Shown here in pieces: positions 12,352 to 22,784 of a stretch of DNA of 64,000 nt. Each line of letters starts with the position of its first letter. Within the stretch, counting starts at the first letter, position 1. The DNA lies in NCBI GenBank assembly GCA_025201345.1, contig JAIXMG010000041.1, forward strand, positions 119,887 to 183,886. Reading direction: 5' to 3'. This DNA comes from Thamnidium elegans (Eukaryota; Mucoromycota; Mucoromycetes; Mucorales; Mucoraceae). The translations under genes were made by a program, and so were the position numbers. A model generated the notes under the pieces. The model saw only the letters and a list, made by a program, of their open reading frames with translations, made no database searches and was not told the origin of the DNA.

Positions 12352-13467
12352 TGACGATTTTTAATAAAACTATAATTACCTCCAACTACTGAAATAGAAA
12401 CGTGATATTTTTCTTGAAGATATATTGGAAGTGCGGGTTCTATTCCCGATAAAGCAGCAGATGTTACAAAACAACAAATGACACAGGCAATTATTCTACG
12501 GTTCTTTATTAACTGAAACATTTGACCTTTCTTTGCTGGTAATAATGAGCTAGACTCATCTAGTACTATAGACTTCGAGGCGGTGTTGATAGGTTCTTCA
12601 ATCCATAGTACTCCTATCAATGTTAATAGGCCAAACAAACTGCAGAAGTAGAAAGGTGCCAGTGTCCCGCCGTGGTCATAGAGTACACCGCCTAGCACGG
12701 GACCTAAAACAAACCCGATGGTGTGAGACATAATTACTGTGCCCATTACTGTACCTAGTCTTTCTTCAGCGAATGTATCAGCTAACATGCCTAATCCAAC
12801 TGTCCTTTTTTTTTTTTTTAAAAAAAAAGAATATAACTTAGCATATATTACTATAAACATACTTTATATTTTACTGTGAGTTTTACCAAGATGCACCTGC
12901 AGAAGCTCCTTGACATATTCTAGCAATAACTAGTGTGGTATAATTAGAAGCGTAAGCGAAACATAATGTTGAAGTGATAAGACAGGAAACACCAAGTATT
13001 AATGGATATCGTCTGTTCTGATATTTATCTGAAATAATTGCGAATATTGGAGTAGAAACAAGATAACCTAACGCTAAATTTTTATTGTTGTTTAAATTAA
13101 TGCATTTTCTGTATGCGTCGCAATATATAGTGCGTATACTGTACCAAAACATGCAAATAGTATACCGATATCTCTTGGCGTACCATGAAATTTATCTATT
13201 ACCAGTGCAGGTAAACATGGTACGACTGCACCATACACAAGCATATCCCTGATTCGTGCGTGTTAGTTAATTGTACACATATATGTTATCTCGGTAACTT
13301 ATTCTCTCTTACGTAAATAAAATTAATGCTACTAAACATGCTACAGTAACATTGGATCTTTTCGCTCGGTACCATATACTATTTAAATTAGGTTTGGTAG
13401 ATGAACAAGATGATATACTGGCTATAGAAGAGCATGATGACAAGCTGGCTATAGAACAATACTCCAT
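11622..13467 (-). CDS. MFS transporter, DHA1 family (drug/amine:H+ antiporter type)
   Basis: A major facilitator membrane transporter resembling vesicular amine and multidrug DHA1 carriers; the substrate is unknown. About eight exons on the minus strand. Exon 1 starts MEYCSIASLSS with a short Ser-rich cytosolic tail before TM1. Family signatures: the loop 2-3 motif A (LGYLVSTPIFAIISDKYQNRR), the TM4 region CQGASAGASWTVGLGMLADT, motif C in TM5 (GFVLGPVLGG), the second-half motif GPVMGYLSDKFGR, and a TM11 GTLVGPILSGF. The last exon ends with a short Lys tail. Introns contain (CA)n and T(n)A(n) tracts. It is divergent from pop4 with 166 bp between the two ATGs and convergent with pkc1. All segments read in frame across plausible splice sites, so it appears intact at roughly 430-450 residues. 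Confidence 0.88.
12317..12350. repeat. (CA)n-(TA)n microsatellite in an MFS gene intron
   Basis: About ten CA units followed by TA units, inside the intron that follows the ISVVGG-encoding exon. Confidence 0.85.
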
Positions 13468-13633
13468 TTTTTTTGGATTGTATTAGGAAGAGAAGAGTGT
13501 CTGAATTGGGTTTCATGTAAAAACCCTTTCGTTTTTAGTGTAAAATTCACCGTCACGAACGTTTCAAGTTTATAGTCACTTTTTGTCTATTTTTTTTTTT
13601 TTTTTTTTTTTGTATACACTTTAACGAAACGTA

Positions 13634-14511
13634 ATGGACAAAGGTTTGACAGCTGTGATAATTGTAATAAAACCAAGTATTTATCAACATTTGATTAGGC
13701 GAAAGTTTATATCAACCTTTACCTGGTAGTACTAGTGTTAAACTTGGACCTGTAAGAAAAAAAAAAGAAGAAAAAATACAATGAAAAAATAAAGAGATTA
13801 ACCTTATAAATAGAAAGCGGTAAAAGACTTTGTCAATGAGTTTATTCGACCTACTTCCGATGTCAGTAAAGTCATGGACCAAATGAGACCAGTGTATGTG
13901 GATCGGTCTAACACGTTTATAAAAGAAGAAGATAAAAAAGAAATCAAAAAGAAGATAAAGAATAAAAAAGACGGTAAATTGACAGCTAGAGAAAAGAGAA
14001 GATTAAAAGTGTATGATATACCAAAGGATGCACATCAGTATAGATTGTTTGAACCACTTGCCGAGTTATGGCAAGGTTATATGGATAAATTACTTTTACA
14101 AGGTACAGCTAATTTTGAACAAAAGTTGATTAAAGCAGATTTTCATGGAGCTCAATTTACTGGTAACACTACACACTAAATATTAATAATAATATAACTC
14201 ACTTTAAAAATTAGTTATTCAAAGCACAAATCCTTCTTATGTTGGTAGTTCTGGTATTGTTGTTCAAGAAACTTTATCTATGTTTAAAATTATAACTAAA
14301 GACAATAAGCTTAAACGTAAGAAATGAACACACTAAAATTATTAATATGTGAAAATTAACATTATTAATAGAAATACCCAAAAATAGCAGTATTTTTACT
14401 GTACATATTAAAAATAGTAAGGATTATACAATTTTTGGACAACAATTTATTGCTCGTCCATCTGAAAGAGCAGCGAAAAAATTTAAACCAAAACCATCCA
14501 TTGATCTTTAA
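13634..14511 (+). CDS. pop4: RNase P/MRP protein subunit Pop4 (Rpp29)
   Basis: Pop4/Rpp29 is a protein subunit shared by RNase P (tRNA 5' maturation) and RNase MRP (rRNA processing), acting in the nucleus and nucleolus. Five exons join in phase: 13634-13643, 13699-13751, 13814-14162, 14215-14316 and 14372-14511, giving 217 residues, as expected. A basic Lys-rich region (KKEIKKKIKNKKDGKLTARE) precedes the Sm-like Rpp29 fold. Matching segments are YDIPKDAHQYRLFEPLAELW, KLIKADFHGAQ, NPSYVGSSGIVVQET, FKIITKDNK, IFTVHIK, IFGQQFIARPSERAAKKFK and the ending PSIDL. The first coding exon is only 10 nt; its donor/acceptor choice (yielding MDKGESLYQPLPG) is the only phase that works. It is divergent from the MFS gene and convergent with rho1. 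Confidence 0.94.
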
Positions 14512-14562
14512 AGAAGAAAAAAAAAAGGGAAAATAAAAATAATCATTTATAAAAAGTATGTG

Positions 14563-14636
14563 TGTTGTTGTTGTTGTTGTTGTTGTGTTGTTTGTGTGAA
14601 TAATGGGTTGTGTGTGTGTGTGTGTGTGTGTGTGTG
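14563..14636. repeat. (GTT)n and (TG)n microsatellites between pop4 and rho1
   Basis: A GTT run (14563-14586) and a TG run (14609-14636) sit between the convergent stops of pop4 and rho1. Confidence 0.9.
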
Positions 14637-14662
14637 AAGAAGTCATGATTTGAGGGGGTGAT

Positions 14663-15290
14663 TTACAAGATTAAACACTTCTTCTTCTTACCCTTTCCAA
14701 GAGGTTTATTCATCATTAAGGCAGCACGTGTAGCATTTTCAAATACTTCACGTACACCTTCACCTGTCTTTGCTGAACATTCAAGATACTTGTAAGCTCC
14801 AATCTTTTGTGCAACACCCAAGCCCTAAAAAAAATCTATTTTTAGGAAAAAAAGGCACCTTTTTTAAATTATATTTCATTTTTCTTACCTCTTCAGCAGT
14901 AACAGGTCTTTGAGAAGTTCTTCTTAATTCTTCGATCTTTGCTTCATCGTGTCTTAAATCCTTTTTACAAGCAACAAGTAAAATAGGTAGTCCTTGACAG
15001 AAATGAAGTACTTCAGAAATCCACTATATATAATAGTAAAAAGTTAGTATATTAGCCAGTAAAAAAGAAAAAAGAAATTGTTGTCTTCTTGCCTTTTCTT
15101 GAACATTGTCCAATGAATCAGGAGAATCAATGGAGAAACAAATAAGAATGACATGAGAATCAGGGTAAGAAAGAGGACGAAGACGATCATAATCTTCTTG
15201 ACCAGCAGTATCCCAAAGAGCTAACTCGACATTTTTACCATCGACTTCAACATCTGCAACATAATTTTCAAAGACAGTAGGTACATACAA

Positions 15291-15326
<36 letters not shown>

Positions 15327-15465
15327 AGTACCTAGTAATATATATTACATGTATTATATTAATCCATACCTCGGGGAAAGTACCTCTGGAGAATACAATT
15401 AAAAGACATGTTTTACCACATGCACCATCGCCTACAATCACGAGTTTTCTTCTAATTTCAGCCAT
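14663..15465 (-). CDS. rho1: Rho1-type small GTPase
   Basis: Rho1 is the membrane-anchored GTPase that activates Pkc1 and glucan synthase and organises actin. Four exons: 15465-15370 (32 codons: start, P-loop GDGACGKT), then one from 15290 (switch [10 protein letters not shown], switch [19 protein letters not shown]), then [20 protein letters not shown] with KKDL, then the ECSAKTG box. It ends in a polybasic stretch and a CAAX box ([11 protein letters not shown]), predicting geranylgeranylation because of the final Leu. About 195 residues, the normal length. The second intron has a GC donor (AAG|GCAAGA) rather than GT; the conserved QEK|WISEV junction leaves no better choice. The gene ends convergently with pop4, and pkc1 lies about 3 kb away. 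Confidence 0.96.
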
Positions 15466-16021
15466 CCTATTAGGAGAAAGTAAAAAATTATCAGTGTCAA
15501 AAAAATATCGTTCTCATCATCTGAATTGTATTCTTCTCTTTTTTTTTTTCTTCTTTTAAAAAAAAAGAAAAAGAAAAGGTACAGCGTTGCAATAGCAATA
15601 ATACAACAAGAAGAAGAAAACGTCAAAATATATATAAAAAAGAAATAGTTACCTGTGGTATAATGAAGTATATAAAAGATGAACAAGAAAAGAAGAAAAA
15701 AAAAGGAAAAGCACGAGTAACTGAGTCGAGTTGTTTAATTTTAAGAGAAAAAATAAATAAAATTAGAGCGCCCTTTTAAATATGAATAATTTTACTTTAC
15801 TGGTCAAGGCTTGTGCTTTGTGGCTAAAATAAGTCAAAACCAGCCATAGGTATAAATTATGGAACGAGGACAACAAATTATTTAAAGGTGGCTGTGTACC
15901 TTGGTTTATATAGCTTATAGATTAGAAATAAGTATAAGTATATGTAAAAGACCAGTGACGGATCATGACTTCGTCTTCTTCCAGATTATCGGTAAGTTTT
16001 ATTATAATGTATAAAAAATTA
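15466..16021. other. rho1 promoter/5' UTR and dpp3 3' flank
   Basis: The sequence directly upstream of the rho1 ATG contains T- and A-rich runs and may hold a 5' UTR intron (a TTACCT donor complement near 15650). Nothing else coding-like is supported. Confidence 0.5.
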
Positions 16022-18284
16022 TTAGACACGACGCTCGACATAACTTTGAATCATACCAATAGCAGAAGGTTCATATTCGTTTAATACAACTTGATCTTTA
16101 GTATCAACAGTATTTCCTTGAACAAAAGCTTTACGAGGTTGCTTAGAACTAATAACTGTGTCACGAATAGTATTCCAATCATCAGGTACACGTGTTGCTT
16201 CCAAATAAAGCTTCGTTCCATCCACTTCGTCTGCTGTTGCCTTATAAATTTGTAACTTTGTTAAAAAGTTGGAAACAGCAGGTGCTCCAACTGATCTAAT
16301 CTTGCTTCTATCCAAATGTATCTCTAAACTATCTTTGTTGTCGTCTAGTTTACAAGGTTTAAATTGTAAAAAGTCTTGACCAGCGTTTAACATGACATTC
16401 ATAATAGCATAACGTGCTTGCATATGAGCTTGTCCCCACTATTATAATATATTAAGTAAATTTAATTTAAAAATTTAATTATTATTATCATTTACCTTTT
16501 TAGCTGTAGGATTGTAAAATTCAAGTGCAGTAAGACCAGCTCTTGCCATATTCAAGTACATGACATATAAAATATCTTCCGCTTCTTGTCCTTCATAATT
16601 AAAAATCTTGAGAATATCATGATGAGGTGAAAGTGATAATGCAATACATTCAGCACGACATTCTTCATAACTAGAAGCAATACTCTTGAACTTTGTATTA
16701 AAGTTTTGTCCAGGTTTATACCAAGTTGTAATAGGTTTACCATTAAGCGGATTCACAACATTATCTGCATCGAAATTAAGTTTTCCTTCTTCGTCTTCAG
16801 AGAACAATTTACCAGTACCATGTCCTAATTCATGAGTACCAACTTGAACTTCAAATGAAAGATTACGGTAGTTCTTGTAAAGTTCAAGATCTTGTTGAAG
16901 AATAAAAGGAAATTTTTCATTGGGTGATTGAGCTGAAATAACATTACCTAAAGATACATTTTTGGAGCCAAAGATTTGTGTAATACTAGCATAGTTAGGA
17001 ATATTAATACCAGCGGGAATACCGGCAGTGGCAAATGATAATACTTCCAACGATGTAAAATCTGGTTTGTTTAATGTCTCTCGTTCAAATTCTGCAGTCC
17101 AAGGTAAGCGAGAAACAAATAAAGGTGCATTTTCAACTAATCGATTAAACTTTAAGGTTTGTTCCTTATTGATCATGGCAACAAATCCTTCCCATTCAGC
17201 ACGAACACCTTGAGGATCACGATAAGTTTCAATAAATCCAATATTAGTTTCAACTTGAGGACTAATATCTTTTAACCAAAAGCGTTGAGAATCCATATGA
17301 TCTTCAATAGATCCAGATTTAAATGACTTGTAATAGGATTCCAACATGTTCTTTTGCGTATCATTTGCTACAAAAGGAATTGCGTCAGAAATAGCTTGAG
17401 CAATCTTTTTCATAGATTGTTGAAAATCAGTATAAGAAACTTCAATCTTGGATCCATTATCTAAACTATATGTCTTTGCAGGTTGTTGTTCTTCTGCTGA
17501 TGCAATCACAAGTTTAAATTGATTATTTTCATCATCTTTAAATAATCTAGTATTTAATGGATCAATCTTTTCTTTTTCAAGAAAGCTTTGAACAAGTAAA
17601 ATATCACTCTTGGTAACATTTTGTGAATAGTAACCTGAAATATGTCCATCTTCAGGGAATCCAATCAAATTACGTCCAATAGGTTCTACACTGTAAAGTT
17701 CCTGTTTGGATTGTTCAAATAATTCAATCGCCTCTTTCGATCCTGAAGCAGAAATAATCTTTGCAAAGTCTTGCTCGGTTAAACGTGGAATAAACTTTTC
17801 ATCTCCAAACGACTTGTAATTACTTAAATTACCCAAGAACTGAGCAGAGTATTGAAGGAACTGTTCAAAAGTTTCAGCAGAAACACCACTATATAGTATA
17901 TACATATATATATAGTTAGACTTAAAATAATAATAAAGTATACATATATATATATATATATTACCTTGCTTTAAAAAGTGTCTCAGTGTTAATCATGTCA
18001 CCATTAGCGTTAGAGAAAGTCTTTAAAATCATGTCATAAATAGCAGCTGCGTTTGGGTTGGTTTGTGTAATAATAATACGTGTTCCTTCAAAGGCTGCTC
18101 GTGACATGTAATGAGCATACTTTTTTTCTTTTAAAGAAAGTGTCTCAAAGAAAGGTTTGGCTTCAAGACGAGAGAAAGGTAAGTTCTCATCGGCAAAATA
18201 ACGGTGAGATAACGTGGACATTCTTTGTACACTTTTTTTCTTGAGTAGAAAAGAAGAAGAAGAAGTTAAAATTCGACGATACAT
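16022..18284 (-). CDS. Dipeptidyl peptidase III (zinc metallopeptidase, family M49)
   Basis: DPP III cleaves dipeptides from the N-terminus of short peptides, mostly in the cytosol. Three exons: 18284-about 17966, about 17890-16498 and about 16439-16022, giving roughly 700 residues, the usual length. Zinc-site motifs are visible: VGTHELGHGTGKLF and, further on, SSYEECRAECIAL (family EECRAE). The first motif is notable because DPP III normally has HELLGH, while here one Leu is missing, giving a plain HEXXH (HELGH). Two in-frame starts exist. The first (MYRRILTSSSSFLLKKKSVQ, 18284) looks like a mitochondrial presequence, and the second (MSTLSHRYFADE, 18221) begins the normal domain, so two isoforms are possible. 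Other conserved pieces are FSRLEAKPFF and SRAAFEGTRII. I am confident of the family; the dual targeting is inference. Confidence 0.94.
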
Positions 18285-20588
18285 TTTTAATATATAAAAA
18301 AAGGGGGGGAGGGTCCCCAACTCCCATTACGCGCGCTACCATGTTTGGCCTTTTTTTTTACTCACGCTTTTATTGGTTAAACACTTTTTTTCTCACTGGT
18401 AATTGAATTGTTCCACCGTTCTATTTGCGCAGATATTTTAATATGAGTAATTGATATTTAATCATAACTTATTTGTTATTCTATAAACCTTTTTTCTCTT
18501 TCTAAAATGAATTCGCATACAAAAAGAGCTTTTCCTGTGGTATGATGGTGCAAACCGATACGACTCGCTTAAAAACATAAAAGGTAATGCACCACTTTTT
18601 TTTAATTGGCCGTGAAATAAAGAGTTTTCTATAAAAAAATGCCGTTTATTAATATAGCAAACCCAATGCAATTGATCGAGTTACTTGGCACTATTTATCT
18701 TGCTGATGATCCTAGAAACGATGACATTTATGAATATCAAAATTTATTAAAAAGATGAAAGCCTTCCTCCAACTTATACTACACTCAAAGCGATCTTTTG
18801 CTTGTAAAAAAGAAAAAAAAAAACTCAAAACAAATTCGGTTCTGATATGACTCTTGTCCTTGGTAATTGGTCTGCGCTAAAAACATAAAAGAATCAAATA
18901 GAAGTATGGGACTGATTAAGATATTAAAGAATAATTCTTTTAATTGATGAGTTTATTATACCACAAAAGAAAAACCATGTCGTATGCCAGGGTCTGTTAC
19001 GGTAAGGATAATGACAAATTATAAGATTTCTAACGTCAATTTACTTCACTGTCAGTTGTACAAATTTCTCATGTCTTGACCCATTTGATTAAAGCACGGA
19101 TCTTGCACTAGCATCCTATTGTATTATATATCATAGTGAATAAAGGTTCTGGCGTGTAATAAATTAATAGCTTTTAAACCATAGTTGGTGCGTTCGTCGA
19201 TCACCATTAGTTATTTTTTATGAGTGATTTTAGCACATAAATATTTAAGTCATTGGAATTAGTTTGTCCTATTCTATACATATACATTTGAGATACACTA
19301 CAATATGTACCTTGAATCGACTCGAGAATAAATTTATAAGCGATAACTTGTTTAGTTATGAAGAAATTGTATAAAAATGTGTAGTTTTCAAATGTGTATT
19401 ATAAATAGGTGTTATTCATAAACAAAAGGATAGTATATATATTTGAGCCTTTCGCATTTGAAAGACCCCACAAATAGTATACAAGAACAAGGAGAGCTCC
19501 CAAACATTAGGACAAGTTCAAATATAAGATTTGCCGCGTAAATCATGGACACGTCCTGGAGACACATAAAAAATAAATAAATACTTTAGAGGGATAATCA
19601 ATGATCAATGATGGATTATAACTCTCAAAAGAGCTCTTGAGCTTATCCAACTTATTAAAAATATATATTCTGTATCTCCATACAGAAGAGCTTAAACATT
19701 AGAACCATGAATAGAATAACTTGCTCAACAAATGCATATTTTTTAAGTTTATCCAAGTGACACTACAAGCTAGTTTTCTAATGCATCCATAAATGAACAG
19801 CGACTTTTAAGTAATGTAACTAGAAGTAAATAGTTTGAATATACTTACCAAGGTATTTAACAGCTAAAAAAACAATACTACCAGTTAAGAGTATCGAACG
19901 TTTTGGTCACCACATCCCACCCAATTTTAAGTCCCACGACTTATTTTTTTTTAAAAAGGAACCACTGTTTTTGTGCCCTTTAATACGGCTTAGGATGAAA
20001 AAAGATAAAAGTTGAGAGACGTTATTATATACGACATCTCTGGTGTCGCATTAGACTAATATTTTCCAACAGAATTTGAATTCAAAAATAGTCAAAGTGT
20101 AAGACTTCAGTTACGTTATTTATTTAAAAGCTCGGCATTTAACAACTAATATAATATAGGAATCACCGAGCTAATTCACAAAAAAAAACACCTAAGCTAC
20201 CCTATGTACATCCCTGTGGTCCCTAAAAAAATATATGGTGCAAATCTATGGTCCGCGGAACATTACTCAAAAAGGTAATATCTTACGTCACATTGCTGAA
20301 AAATTTGCAGTTTGAAAATGGATTACTCTTGCTTTTTTTTCTCTTTAACACTATGTAGCATGCTGAACAACAACAGCAATAACAAGGACAAGGACATTAT
20401 TTTTGACATTTGAAAATGCAAAATAATAAACCATACACAAATTATCTGAAAATTGATGGTTTATCTACATCGCCGGCCATACCTTGATGACAAAATTCAT
20501 TTTTATCTACCCTTTTTCTTCTTGCCATGCAATTTAACAATCAACTCCTCACTCAAAATATGACTTCACACTATCATGTAAGGTAATA
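18285..20588. other. Gene-poor region left of the tandem array
   Basis: About 2.3 kb without a convincing gene. Near 18639-18830 there is a short plus-strand coding-like stretch (PFINIANPMQLIELLGTIYL, then after a frame change DESLPPTYTTLKAIF) that may be a gene remnant. The remainder is AT-rich with scattered stops in all frames. Nothing else was recognised. Confidence 0.45.
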
Positions 20589-22247
20589 CACAGTAGCAGG
20601 GTTTCTTTTCTCTTTTGAAAAGGCGTTTGATTATGAGAAGAGCATTGAAGGGGATTTTGCCTCTTGAAAGACAGAGTTATACGGATGCGAAAGCAAGCCT
20701 GGAATCCTGATCTTTCATGACCTTCGGCGTTCTTCTGACCTCTTTGCGTGCAGTCTTTGCGTGTCGGCCTAAAGATCAATCGGGCACTTGATACCCTCGC
20801 TCTGACCCGCAGCGAAGTAGCTACGTGCAAAATTGATATGATTAAAACATGAAATATAAGTATTTTTAAGATAAAAAAAAAAGCTTTATCTAACTTTATT
20901 TACCTTCTACAGACTACCTGAACTTTTTGATAACTTACTCAGCACAGTAGCAGGGTTTCTTTTCTCTTTTGAAAAGGCGTTTGATTATGAGAAGAGCATT
21001 GAAGGGGATTTTGCCTCTTGAAAGACAGAGTTATACGGATGCGAAAGCAAGCCTGGAATCCTGATCTTTCATGACCTTCGGCGTTCTTCTGACCTCTTTG
21101 CGTGCAGTCTTTGCGTGTCGGCCTAAAGATCAATCGGGCACTTGATACCCTCGCTCTGACCCGCAGCGAAGTAGCTACGTGCAAAATTGATATGATTAAA
21201 ACATGAAATATAAGTATTTTTAAGATAAAAAAAAAAGCTTTATCTAACTTTATTTACCTTCTACAGACTACCTGAACTTTTTGATAACTTACTCAGCACA
21301 GTAGCAGGGTTTCTTTTCTCTTTTGAAAAGGCGTTTGATTATGAGAAGAGCATTGAAGGGGATTTTGCCTCTTGAAAGACAGAGTTATACGGATGCGAAA
21401 GCAAGCCTGGAATCCTGATCTTTCATGACCTTCGGCGTTCTTCTGACCTCTTTGCGTGCAGTCTTTGCGTGTCGGCCTAAAGATCAATCGGGCACTTGAT
21501 ACCCTCGCTCTGACCCGCAGCGAAGTAGCTACGTGCAAAATTGATATGATTAAAACATGAAATATAAGTATTTTTAAGATAAAAAAAAAAGCTTTATCTA
21601 ACTTTATTTACCTTCTACAGACTACCTGAACTTTTTGATAACTTACTCAGCACAGTAGCAGGGTTTCTTTTCTCTTTTGAAAAGGCGTTTGATTATGAGA
21701 AGAGCATTGAAGGGGATTTTGCCTCTTGAAAGACAGAGTTATACGGATGCGAAAGCAAGCCTGGAATCCTGATCTTTCATGACCTTCGGCGTTCTTCTGA
21801 CCTCTTTGCGTGCAGTCTTTGCGTGTCGGCCTAAAGATCAATCGGGCACTTGATACCCTCGCTCTGACCCGCAGCGAAGTAGCTACGTGCAAAATTGATA
21901 TGATTAAAACATGAAATATAAGTATTTTTAAGATAAAAAAAAAAGCTTTATCTAACTTTATTTACCTTCTACAGACTACCTGAACTTTTTGATAACTTAC
22001 TCAGCACAGTAGCAGGGTTTCTTTTCTCTTTTGAAAAGGCGTTTGATTATGAGAAGAGCATTGAAGGGGATTTTGCCTCTTGAAAGACAGAGTTATACGG
22101 ATGCGAAAGCAAGCCTGGAATCCTGATCTTTCATGACCTTCGGCGTTCTTCTGACCTCTTTGCGTGCAGTCTTTGCGTGTCGGCCTAAAGATCAATCGGG
22201 CACTTGATACCCTCGCTCTGACCCGCAGCGAAGTAGCTACGTGCAAA
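20589..22247. repeat. Perfect 354-bp tandem array (five cores, four spacers)
   Basis: Copies begin at 20589, 20943, 21297, 21651 and 22005 with a period of exactly 354 bp. The fifth copy stops after 243 bp at 22247. Each unit has a GC-richer 243-bp core (CACAGTAGCAGGG to GTAGCTACGTGCAAA) and a 111-bp AT-rich spacer holding an A10 run. The array starts and ends at the core boundaries. By eye the copies are identical, even through the A10 run, which implies very recent amplification, active homogenisation, or an assembly artefact. Within the core are a direct repeat CTTTGCGTG (twice), a palindrome GTAGCTAC and a CGCT/AGCG stem. An 81-codon minus-strand frame spans the core but has no recognisable family. 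Comparing from memory with 5S, U1-U6, U3, SRP and RNase P/MRP RNAs, I found no match. Confidence 0.95.
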
Positions 22248-22784
22248 TATTAACGTGGAATCGAAGCCAAATATCCTGCTTACATGATCCTCATCATCCT
22301 ATTCCTATTGCGAATCTATATTTTATGCAAAAGCCCAACTGCCACATAAATAAATTAAGCTACAAGGAAGTCGGCTATTTTATTATACAAAAATACAAAT
22401 AAGAACTACATACTTGTGCTTTATATCGAATGAAATCCGTAGTTCTGGCGCTTGAAAAGACGTGAATGGCCAATTTCTTTACAAATCGATAAATACAGGA
22501 CATGGTCAACCGGCGCCTCCATCAGATACTATTAAACAGGGACACGTTTTGAGATATCATGGTAATTGTTATTATTAGTGAGCACTGTAATTACGTAGTT
22601 TATTCAGTGTTATTTCTATTTGTTTGATGCCACAAGTTCAAGAAAGAAAGGGGACTATTTTGAAGCACAATTCATACTGTGAGTCACCCCTTCGTGATAC
22701 CAGACACCTAAAAGCCAACCTATAACTGTCAACAAGGTGTATCAAAGACTAATGGATTTAGAGCCAGTATAATATATATGATTT
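22248..22784. other. Region between the tandem array and the PD-(D/E)XK-like gene
   Basis: Mostly AT-rich. A short plus-strand stretch near 22475-22565 reads like coding sequence (SINTGHGQPAPPSDTIKQGH) but has no start, partner exon or known family. It is probably debris. Confidence 0.35.

Noticed and set aside
20589..22247. Tandem array as a family of 81-residue protein genes on the minus strand
   Set aside because: The frame is carried by identical DNA copies, has no recognisable domain, and the first copy has a different C-terminal extension. Identity of the DNA, including the non-coding spacer, gives no evidence for protein-level selection.
20589..22247. Tandem array as a CRISPR array or 5S rRNA cluster
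   Set aside because: The period is far too long and the spacers are identical, so it is not CRISPR. The core does not contain the conserved 5S blocks as I remember them.
22475..22565. Short protein-like stretch (TGHGQPAPPSDTIKQGH) as a gene
   Set aside because: Under 40 codons, without a start, splice partners or recognised homologue.
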